From contig JAEYYE010000158.1 of NCBI GenBank assembly GCA_023430945.1, positions 1 to 5,628 on the forward strand: 5,628 nucleotides of DNA, given 5' to 3'. Below, piece by piece: positions 1 through 5,330 of this stretch; within the stretch, counting starts at the first letter, position 1, and each line of letters opens with the position of its first letter. The notes beneath the pieces are model-generated. The model was not told where the DNA came from. It worked only from the letters and a program-made list of their open reading frames with translations, and did no database searches. The position numbers and the translations under genes were made by a program. This stretch comes from Bacteroidota bacterium. Lineage in GTDB: Bacteria > Bacteroidota > Bacteroidia > Flavobacteriales_F > PHOS-HE28.

Positions 1-6
1 CCGTAA

Positions 7-28
7 CGCCCCGCAGTACTGCGGGGCG
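7..28. repeat. Perfect 22-bp palindrome (GC-rich hairpin)
   Basis: Arms 7-16 (CGCCCCGCAG) and 19-28 are exact reverse complements around a central TA, so either strand could fold into a very stable hairpin. There is no T-tract on either side, so it is not a canonical intrinsic terminator. A TAA at 4-6 sits just before it, so it could be the 3'-end hairpin of a plus-strand gene left of the window, but that gene cannot be seen. It lies beyond the tRNA terminator when read on the minus strand. Confidence 0.6.
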
Positions 29-62
29 GCTACAGCGAAGAGCCGGATCAGGCGCCCAGAAC

Positions 63-86
63 AAAAAAGCGCCCTTGCGGACGCTT
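63..86 (-). terminator. Intrinsic terminator of the tRNA-Arg transcript
   Basis: Read on the minus strand, an 8-bp stem (86-79 with 74-67, one G-U pair) closes on a GCAA tetraloop, and the stem runs into a U-tract (68-63). It begins 7 nt after the 3' end of the tRNA, which fits a short monocistronic tRNA transcript. Confidence 0.85.
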
Positions 87-92
87 CACTTG

Positions 93-166
93 TGACCCCG
101 ACAGGACTCGAACCTGTAACCAACAGAACCGGAATCTGTCATTCTATCCAATTGAACTACGGGGCC
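93..166 (-). tRNA. tRNA-Arg, anticodon CCG
   Basis: The minus strand folds into a complete 74-nt cloverleaf. The 7-bp acceptor stem pairs GGCCCCG with CGGGGTC (one G-U pair) and is followed by discriminator A. There is a D arm, a 5-bp anticodon stem ACAGA/TCTGT with loop TTCCGGT, a short variable loop, and a T arm ACAGG-TTCGAGT-CCTGT. The anticodon CCG reads the arginine codon CGG. The 3' CCA is not encoded (A is followed by CAA), so it must be added by the CCA-adding enzyme. The gene is divergent from typA, has its own terminator, and has a good -7 element about 30 nt upstream. Confidence 0.96.
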
Positions 167-196
167 GGCGTGCACCGCTCTTTCGAACAGGCGGCG

Positions 197-204
197 CAAA
201 GATA
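197..204 (-). promoter_or_regulatory. Bacteroidota-type -7 promoter element for the tRNA
   Basis: The minus strand reads TATCTTTG, an exact match to the TAnnTTTG -7 element used by the primary sigma factor of Bacteroidota, followed by GC. This would start transcription near 190-193, leaving a 5' leader of about 25 nt before the tRNA. I see no good TTG -33 box at the expected spacing; only a T-rich stretch (TTTTC) lies near 226-230. Confidence 0.6.
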
Positions 205-243
205 GCAAGCACCGGCCGATCTGGAGAAAAGCGTTACCTTCGC

Positions 244-297
244 GGGCCTTTAACCGCCGGGGCCCCACGACACCTGTGAGGGAAGCGGCGGTTTTTT
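244..297 (+). promoter_or_regulatory. typA leader with terminator-like hairpin (candidate attenuator)
   Basis: Within the 151-bp gap before typA, AACCGCCG (252-259) pairs with CGGCGGTT (286-293), giving an 8-bp stem that runs into TTTT (294-297), as in an intrinsic terminator. The loop is long at 26 nt. A rival pairing, GGGCC (244-248) with GGCCC (261-265), would enclose the 5' arm in its own loop and could disfavour the terminator. No plus-strand gene lies upstream in the window, so the structure would act in the typA leader. A weak -7-like word TACCTTCG (235-242, one mismatch to TAnnTTTG) could start this leader. The alternative pairing is seen in sequence; a regulatory role is inference. 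Confidence 0.35.
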
Positions 298-317
298 GGT
301 ACCAAGAGCGAAGGAAT

Positions 318-2135
318 ATGACCGAACTGCGCAACATCGCCATCATCGCCCACGTCGATCACGGCAAGACCACCCTCGTGGACAAGATCCTGCACCAATG
401 CCAGCTGTTCCGCGTGAACGAGGAGGTGAAGGACCTGCTGCTGGACAATAACGACCTGGAGCGCGAGCGCGGGATCACGATCCTTTCCAAGAACGTGAGC
501 GTGCGCTACAAGGGCGTGAAGATCAACATCATCGACACACCCGGCCACAGTGACTTCGGTGGCGAGGTGGAGCGCGTGCTCAACATGGCCGATGGCGTGA
601 TCCTGCTGGTGGATGCCTTTGAAGGGCCGATGCCGCAGACGCGCTTCGTACTCGGCAAAGCGATCGAACTGGGTCTGAAGCCGGTGGTGGTGATCAACAA
701 GGTGGACAAGCCGAACTGCACGCCCGAAGAGGTGCACGAAGCGGTGTTCGATCTGATGTTCGCGCTGGATGCCAACGAGGATCAATTGGATTTCCCCACC
801 GTTTACGGCAGCAGCAAGAACGGTTGGATGGGTCCGGATTGGAAGGCGCCCACCGAGGACGTAAGCCACCTGCTGGACGTGATCCTCGAGAAGATCCCCG
901 CACCGAAAAAAGTGGATGGTTCGCTGCAGATGCGCATCACTTCACTTGACTACAGCAGTTTCCAGGGCCGGATCGCAGTGGGAAGGATCACCCGCGGAAC
1001 GATCAAACCCGGCCAGCAGGTAACACTCGTGAAGAACGACGGCACACATGTGAAAGGCCAGGTGAAGGAATTGATGACCTTCGAAGGTCTTGGAAAGATC
1101 AAGGTAAAGGAACCGATCGGCAGCGGCGAGATCGTTGCCGTGATGGGCCTTGAAGGTTTCGACATCGGTGACACGATCGCCGATGCGGAAGCACCCGAAG
1201 GTCTCCCCCGTTTCCAGGTGGATGAGCCCACGATGAGCATGCTCTTCACGATCAACAACTCGCCGTTCTTCGGGCGCGAAGGCCAGTTCGTCACCAGCCG
1301 CCACGTGCGCGATCGCCTGTTCAAGGAGATCGAGAAGAACCTCGCGATGCGCATCAAGGAGACCGATTCGCCCGATCGATTGCTGGTGTTCGGCCGCGGC
1401 ATTTTGCATCTCTCGATCCTGGTGGAGACCATGCGGCGCGAAGGCTATGAGTTCCAGCTCGGCCAGCCGCAGGTGCTCTTCAAGGAAGTTGACGGCCAGA
1501 AGCACGAACCGATCGAACACCTCACCGTGCAGGTACCCGAGCAATTCAGTTCACGCGTGATCGACCAGGTGACGCGACGCAAGGGCGACATCCTTAACAT
1601 CGAACAAAAGAGCGATCGCACGGTGCTGGAGTTCGCGATCCCCGCGCGCGGCATCATCGGCCTGCGCAACGTGCTGCTCACTCAGACGGAAGGTGAAGCG
1701 ATCATCGCGCACCGCTTCAAAGGCTACGAACCGTTCAAAGGGCAGATCGCCACACCACGCCCGGGCTGCATCGTGAGCGCCGAAACAGGCACCGCCATCG
1801 CCTATGCGATCGACAAGCTGCAGGACCGCGGCAAGTTCTTCGTAGAACCCGGCGAGGAAGTCTACGCTGGTCAGGTGATCGGTGAAAGCCCGAAGCCCGG
1901 CGAAGAACTCGGTGTGAATGTGATCCGCGTGAAGAAGCTCACGAACATGCGCGCCAGCGGAAGCGACGACAAGACCGCGATCGCACCGGCGATCAAGATG
2001 AGCCTGGAAGAGTGCATGGAATACATCGCCGAGGACGAGTACCTGGAGGTGACGCCCAAGAGCCTGCGCATCCGCAAGATCTACCTGGACGAGAACGAAC
2101 GGAAACGTTCACAAAAGAAGATGCAGGAAGCTTGA
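318..2135 (+). CDS. typA: Translational GTPase TypA/BipA
   Basis: This is a complete 605-residue ribosome-associated GTPase of the EF-G/LepA superfamily, the usual length (E. coli BipA is 607). In the family it binds the 70S ribosome at the elongation-factor site and aids large-subunit assembly and stress or cold growth. G motifs: G1 AHVDHGKT (11-18), G2 RERGIT (49-54), G3 DTPGH (73-77), G4 NKVD (127-130), G5 near GSSKNG (164-169). After the G domain (about 1-200) come a beta-barrel domain II, EF-G III- and V-like domains, and the TypA-specific C-terminal domain with KKLTNMRASGSDD. The wording LDNNDLERERGITILSKNVS is typical of Bacteroidota. The start at 318 places the GTPase at the usual N-terminus and has AAGGA 2 nt upstream, unusually close. 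An in-frame GTG at 276 would add 14 residues translated from the leader hairpin and is rejected. The gene stands alone between a divergent tRNA and a 451-bp gap. No frameshift or missing key residue was seen. Confidence 0.98.
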   Translation: MTELRNIAIIAHVDHGKTTLVDKILHQCQLFRVNEEVKDLLLDNNDLERERGITILSKNVSVRYKGVKINIIDTPGHSDFGGEVERVLNMADGVILLVDAFEGPMPQTRFVLGKAIELGLKPVVVINKVDKPNCTPEEVHEAVFDLMFALDANEDQLDFPTVYGSSKNGWMGPDWKAPTEDVSHLLDVILEKIPAPKKVDGSLQMRITSLDYSSFQGRIAVGRITRGTIKPGQQVTLVKNDGTHVKGQVKELMTFEGLGKIKVKEPIGSGEIVAVMGLEGFDIGDTIADAEAPEGLPRFQVDEPTMSMLFTINNSPFFGREGQFVTSRHVRDRLFKEIEKNLAMRIKETDSPDRLLVFGRGILHLSILVETMRREGYEFQLGQPQVLFKEVDGQKHEPIEHLTVQVPEQFSSRVIDQVTRRKGDILNIEQKSDRTVLEFAIPARGIIGLRNVLLTQTEGEAIIAHRFKGYEPFKGQIATPRPGCIVSAETGTAIAYAIDKLQDRGKFFVEPGEEVYAGQVIGESPKPGEELGVNVIRVKKLTNMRASGSDDKTAIAPAIKMSLEECMEYIAEDEYLEVTPKSLRIRKIYLDENERKRSQKKMQEA

Positions 2136-2138
2136 TCC

Positions 2139-2161
2139 GATCAGAGGATCAGAGGATCAGA
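2139..2161. repeat. 8-bp tandem repeat, about 2.9 copies
   Basis: GATCAGAG occurs at 2139-2146 and 2147-2154, then GATCAGA at 2155-2161. The run starts 3 bp after the typA stop codon. It is short, so it is most likely a slippage-type simple repeat. Each unit carries a GATC site. Confidence 0.8.
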
Positions 2162-2192
2162 TAATTGAAAGCCTTTACTGCGTTTGAACTGG

Positions 2193-2279
2193 CTTGTCCC
2201 AGGGCTTATGTCCCATGACCGTTGCTGAATGCGTCTCAGGACCAGGGCAACCGTCAACTGTCTTGGGACATAGGACAAG
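2193..2279. repeat. Long imperfect inverted repeat (16-bp stem with 7-nt bulge)
   Basis: CTTGTCC (2193-2199) and TATGTCCCA (2207-2215), separated by the 7 nt CAGGGCT, are exactly complementary to the uninterrupted TGGGACATA (2264-2272) plus GGACAAG (2273-2279). The 48-nt loop folds further: GAC (2217-2219) plus GTTGC (2221-2225) pair with GCAAC (2247-2251) plus GTC (2253-2255), with one C-C mismatch. The result is a long two-part hairpin on either strand. There is no T-tract after it, so it is not a standard terminator. It could be an RNA 3' structure, a processing site, or a relic of a small palindromic mobile element. Confidence 0.65.
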
Positions 2280-2284
2280 GATTA

Positions 2285-2406
2285 GGGCGCATGCCGATGT
2301 TCCTTCGGCTTATGGCCTCAGGTACAGCGGCACCGGGCTATCCGTTCCAACTCCGCGGCCGTCAAAATGCACGGCCTGTGGGGTTTCCACTTCTATCCCT
2401 TGCGCA
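2285..2406 (-). ncRNA. Probable structured RNA element, possibly Flavo-1-like
   Basis: Read on the minus strand, the element opens with GCGCA (2405-2401), continues with AGGGATAGAAGTGGAAACC, a hairpin GGCCGT/ACGGCC (2376-2371 with 2362-2357, 8-nt loop), then AACGGATAGCCCGG. A distal part can form GCCGA/TCGGC (2309-2305 with 2297-2293) or GTGCCG/CGGCAT (2333-2328 with 2296-2291). TGCGC (2291-2287) pairs back to the opening GCGCA. From memory, many Flavobacteria carry dispersed intergenic elements with the words GGGATAG(T/A)AGTGGAAA and GGATAGCCCG in this order, closed by a GCG/CGC stem with variable inner hairpins. I connect this with the Flavo-1 RNA motif, but that name is not verified here. 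A weak -7-like word GAACTTTG lies upstream on the same strand (2447-2440). Function is unknown. Confidence 0.5.
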
Positions 2407-2446
2407 AAATCCGATCTGCCGGATGATCCGATCAATGACCAAAGTT

Positions 2447-2499
2447 CTCTGCGCCAGTGCCGGAACCGCGTAAGTGGCGCAGCCGGAAAGCCCGCAGAG
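2447..2499 (+). other. Mutually exclusive hairpins upstream of the transferase gene
   Basis: CTGCGCCA (2449-2456) pairs perfectly with TGGCGCAG (2475-2482), while the overlapping CTCTGCG (2447-2453) pairs perfectly with CGCAGAG (2493-2499). Both cannot form together. The region is about 90 nt before the start codon at 2587 and could lie in its mRNA leader. There is no T-tract, and a switch function is speculation; GC-rich sequence makes such pairings fairly common. Confidence 0.3.
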
Positions 2500-2586
2500 C
2501 AGCGAGGACTTGCAGGCGCAGCCACGACCTGACAGGGATCCGCCCGAACCTTCGATCCGCCGATCGAGCGATCTTCGCAGCGCTTC

Positions 2587-4467
2587 ATGGGCACTGTTCC
2601 CCGATCCAGATCCATTTCGCCTTTCGCCGTTCTGCTTTTGCGGTTGGGCGCGTTACTGGTGATCTATTCGCTGCTGCGCGTTCTCTTCTGGGCATACAAC
2701 GCAGCGCTCTTCCCCGATCCGCCGTTGATCGCCTTTCTCGGTGGCCTTCGTTTCGATCTCAGCGCCATCGCGTGGACCAATCTTCCGTGGATCCTGCTCT
2801 TCGTGATCCAGCCGCGTCCGCAAGGAACTTTCCGCTGGATCCAGTTCGCGGTGTTCCTACTCGTGAACGCGATCGCGCTTTTCTTCCAATGCGTCGATCT
2901 GGGTTACTACGGCTTCACGCTGAAACGATCCACAGCGGATTTTCTCGGCTTTCTATTGTCCGGCGGCGATACGGTGAACCTCGCTCCCGCTTTCCTGCGC
3001 GACTACTGGCACATTCTGCTGATATACCTGGCAGCGCTATTATCGATCGCTTGGTTCTATCGCCGATCGGAAAATTGGATCGCTCCGCCGACCGTACAAC
3101 GTTGGAAGAAATTCGCGTGGCGTTGCGCTGCGATCGCGTTGATCTTCATCGCCTCACGCGGCGGCTTTCAATTGATCCCGCTGCAGGTGCTCGATGCGGC
3201 GAAATATGGCGGTGCGGAGCGGCTTCCGATCGTGCTGAACACGCCGTTCACCATGCTGATGACGCTCGGAAAACCCACGCTGGAAGATCGGCAGTACATG
3301 TCCCAGGAAGAAGCCGATCGGATCTGGCCGGTGATCCACAACAATGTCACCCTGAGCCCGCCGAAGGGCAAACCCAACATCTGCATCATCGTCCTTGAAA
3401 GTTTCTCGGCCGTCTACAGCGCGCGATTTTCCGGTGGCGAAGGCCACATGCCTTTCCTGGATTCATTGATGGGACAAGGCTTGAACTTCACCCGCGCTTA
3501 CGCGAACGGACGCCGCAGCATCGATGGGATCCCAGCGATCCTCGCAAGCCTTCCGGAGATGATGAACGAAGCATTCATCACTTCGCCATACGCGAGCACG
3601 CCGTTCACTTCGATCGCGAATGTGCTCGGCCCGGAAGGTTATTCCAGCAGCTTTTTCCACGGCGGAAGGAATGGCACGATGGGCTTTGATGGTTTTGCGC
3701 GATCGGCTGGTTTCGATCGGTATGTGGGGCTGAACGAATATCCCGACCAAGAACGCGATCACGACGGACATTGGGGCATCCGCGACAGGCCTTTTCTGCA
3801 GTTTTGGGCGAATGAACTTGATCGCGAAAAGCAGCCGTTCGTGAGCTGCTTGTTCACGCTGAGCTCGCATCATCCGTACGAACTTCCGCCCGGCGATGCG
3901 GATCGTTTCCAGGGCGGCACACTTCCGATCCACGCTACATTGCGTTACACGGACGATGCGTTGCGCAGCTTCTTCTCGACCGTTGAAAAAATGCCGTGGT
4001 ACGAAAACACGATCTTCGTGATCACCTCCGATCACACGGCCGACATCGAGCGCACCGGACAGAACTATTCCGCCGCGATCGATTACTGGATCCCGATGGT
4101 CTACTTCTCCCCGAAATCGATCGTGCCAAGCGAAAGCAGGCGCGTGACACAACAGATCGACATCCTTCCCACACTGCTGGAGATGATCGGATACGAAAAA
4201 CCTTTCTTCAGTTTTGGCGCATCGGCGTTGAAGGATCCCGGAATGCCGATCGCGATCGTGCGCAGCAATGCGATGTACAATGCGATCGGTGGTGAAGCGC
4301 AGATCCGGTTCGATGGTGAAAGCATGGTAAGTGTGGAACCACTTTCCGATCAAGCGGCCGATCCAACCATTACAGCGGAAATGGAATTGCGGTTGAAGGC
4401 CGCGATCCAGCAATTCAACGGACACATGCGTCGCGGCGAACTCGTCCATCAGCCCGATCGTCCATGA
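2587..4467 (+). CDS. LtaS/OpgB-like membrane phosphoglycerol-transferase-family protein (sulfatase fold)
   Basis: This 626-residue protein has about five N-terminal transmembrane segments (roughly 14-36, 48-73, 83-101, 140-158, 178-197) followed by a periplasmic sulfatase/alkaline-phosphatase-fold domain from about 263. Candidate metal and catalytic residues match the LtaS pattern: E271 in VLESF, nucleophile S311 in NGRRSIDGIP (Ser where S. aureus LtaS uses Thr), H428/H429 in SSHHPY, and D482-H483 in TSDHT; W396 in HWGIRD may match the substrate-contact Trp. Characterised relatives move sn-glycerol-1-phosphate from phosphatidylglycerol to lipoteichoic acid (LtaS) or periplasmic glucans (OpgB). 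In Bacteroidota the acceptor is not established, and a phosphoethanolamine or other headgroup cannot be excluded. The start at 2587 is the only ATG/GTG/TTG between the upstream in-frame TGA (2530) and the first membrane segment. No Shine-Dalgarno is visible. The stop overlaps the start of a lipid kinase gene, consistent with diacylglycerol recycling. Confidence 0.88.
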   Translation: MGTVPRSRSISPFAVLLLRLGALLVIYSLLRVLFWAYNAALFPDPPLIAFLGGLRFDLSAIAWTNLPWILLFVIQPRPQGTFRWIQFAVFLLVNAIALFFQCVDLGYYGFTLKRSTADFLGFLLSGGDTVNLAPAFLRDYWHILLIYLAALLSIAWFYRRSENWIAPPTVQRWKKFAWRCAAIALIFIASRGGFQLIPLQVLDAAKYGGAERLPIVLNTPFTMLMTLGKPTLEDRQYMSQEEADRIWPVIHNNVTLSPPKGKPNICIIVLESFSAVYSARFSGGEGHMPFLDSLMGQGLNFTRAYANGRRSIDGIPAILASLPEMMNEAFITSPYASTPFTSIANVLGPEGYSSSFFHGGRNGTMGFDGFARSAGFDRYVGLNEYPDQERDHDGHWGIRDRPFLQFWANELDREKQPFVSCLFTLSSHHPYELPPGDADRFQGGTLPIHATLRYTDDALRSFFSTVEKMPWYENTIFVITSDHTADIERTGQNYSAAIDYWIPMVYFSPKSIVPSESRRVTQQIDILPTLLEMIGYEKPFFSFGASALKDPGMPIAIVRSNAMYNAIGGEAQIRFDGESMVSVEPLSDQAADPTITAEMELRLKAAIQQFNGHMRRGELVHQPDRP

Positions 4468-5330
4468 AGATCGCGCTGATCATCAACCCGCGGTCGGGCA
4501 AACGCAAGGCGGAAAGCATCGTCGATCACGCACACGATCTGGCGGAAAAGCTCGGTCATTCGCTGGATGTGTCGATCATCGCAAAGGCCGGTGATGGAAG
4601 TGCGTTCGCGCAGAAAGCGATCGCTGATGGCGTCGATCGCGTGATCAGCGCGGGTGGCGATGGTACGTTGAACGCGATCGCCTGCGGCCTCGTGGGATCG
4701 GGACTGCCCTTGGGGATCGTGCCGATGGGCTCGGGAAACGGCTATGCGCGATCGCTCGGCATTCCGCTGGCTCCGCTGAAAGCGCTCGATCTTGCATTCA
4801 CCGGAAAACAGCGGCCGATGGACGTCTGTTACCTGAACGACCGGCTTTTCCTTGGCACCGCCGGGATCGGGTTCGATGCGCGTGTGGCGCACAAGTTCGA
4901 TCGATCGGAAAAGCGTGGCATGTGGGGTTACGCGAAGATCATTCTTCAGGACATTCTTTCCTCGAAGGCGATGCCGGTGGAAGTGCACGTGAACGGCGAG
5001 GTGATCAAGGATGAACTGCTGATGCTCGTGTTCGCCAACACGCGCGAATTCGGCAATGGCGCAGACATCAGTCCGGGATCGCTGCCCGACGATGGGATCG
5101 CGGAACTGCGGCTGGTGCGCAAACCCGCATTTCTTCCGCTGATCAAGGCCTTCATGGATATCTATACGCATCGCGCAGACCGCAGTCCGTATGTGAAGAA
5201 CATCCCGGCGACAGAAGCGATCGTCCATCAGGAAGGAATTGTCGCACATCTGGATGGTGAACCGATCGAGATCGGGCATGAAGTGCGGTTCCGGCTGGAG
5301 AAAGCGCGGCTGAAGGTGATCACACGTTGA
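4464..5330 (+). CDS. Diacylglycerol kinase family lipid kinase (YegS/DgkB type)
   Basis: This is a complete 288-residue soluble lipid kinase; the family is usually about 290-310 residues. It would phosphorylate diacylglycerol, or a related lipid alcohol, with ATP at the inner membrane face. Nucleotide-binding motifs: NPRSGKR (8-14), GGDGTLN (64-70), PMGSGNGYAR (87-96). The C-terminal half has GIGFDARV (134-141) and HLDGE (262-266), whose acidic residue is the expected catalytic site. The glycine-rich loop reads GSGNG where DgkB/YegS proteins commonly have GTGND. I recall the GSGNG form from Bacteroidota homologues and eukaryotic sphingosine kinases, so a sphingoid substrate is possible. The ATG overlaps the upstream stop (ATGA) with no Shine-Dalgarno, so translation is probably coupled to the transferase gene. 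That pairing favours a role in returning diacylglycerol to phosphatidic acid. The 3' end overlaps the convergent ychF gene by 11 bp. Confidence 0.92.
   Translation: MKIALIINPRSGKRKAESIVDHAHDLAEKLGHSLDVSIIAKAGDGSAFAQKAIADGVDRVISAGGDGTLNAIACGLVGSGLPLGIVPMGSGNGYARSLGIPLAPLKALDLAFTGKQRPMDVCYLNDRLFLGTAGIGFDARVAHKFDRSEKRGMWGYAKIILQDILSSKAMPVEVHVNGEVIKDELLMLVFANTREFGNGADISPGSLPDDGIAELRLVRKPAFLPLIKAFMDIYTHRADRSPYVKNIPATEAIVHQEGIVAHLDGEPIEIGHEVRFRLEKARLKVITR

Larger units (their letters stand above)
2136..2586. other. 451-bp non-protein-coding region with several structured elements
   Basis: No convincing protein gene lies between typA and the transferase gene. The open frames here (up to about 112 codons) begin or end arbitrarily, cross the structured elements and show no recognisable domain. 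In order the region holds an 8-bp tandem repeat (2139-2161), a long bulged inverted repeat (2193-2279), a probable structured RNA on the minus strand (about 2285-2406), and alternative hairpins (2447-2499). No plus-strand TAnnTTTG element was found close upstream of 2587, so the promoter of the transferase-kinase operon is not located. Confidence 0.75.

Noticed and set aside
276..317. GTG-initiated 14-residue N-terminal extension of TypA
   Set aside because: The extra residues come from the leader hairpin and T-run, and TypA proteins normally begin a few residues before the G1 motif, as the ATG at 318 does.
2194..2532. 112-codon plus-strand open frame between typA and the transferase
   Set aside because: It runs through the inverted repeat and the structured RNA element, and its translation shows no domain. 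Such frames often arise over repeated RNA elements.
2136..2586. Insertion sequence or CRISPR array in the long gap
   Set aside because: There is no transposase remnant, no target duplication that I can see, and no regularly spaced repeats with unique spacers; the only tandem repeat is an 8-bp unit.
2474..2662. Short GTG frame (62 codons) that might be a leader peptide or an N-terminal part of the transferase
   Set aside because: It is out of frame with the transferase, which has a complete first membrane segment after its own ATG, so no frameshift needs repairing. No separate domain is seen.
2457..3398. 313-codon plus-strand open frame overlapping the transferase gene
   Set aside because: It is Arg/Ser-rich, out of frame with the recognisable membrane protein, and begins inside the hairpin region.
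3463..4449. Long minus-strand open frame (328 codons) opposite the transferase gene
   Set aside because: It is the antisense shadow of a clear sulfatase-fold gene, with no recognisable domain; GC-rich codon use keeps the opposite frame open.
4449..5279. Long minus-strand open frame (276 codons) opposite the lipid kinase gene
   Set aside because: Histidine- and arginine-rich composition and no domain; the plus-strand kinase has every expected motif.
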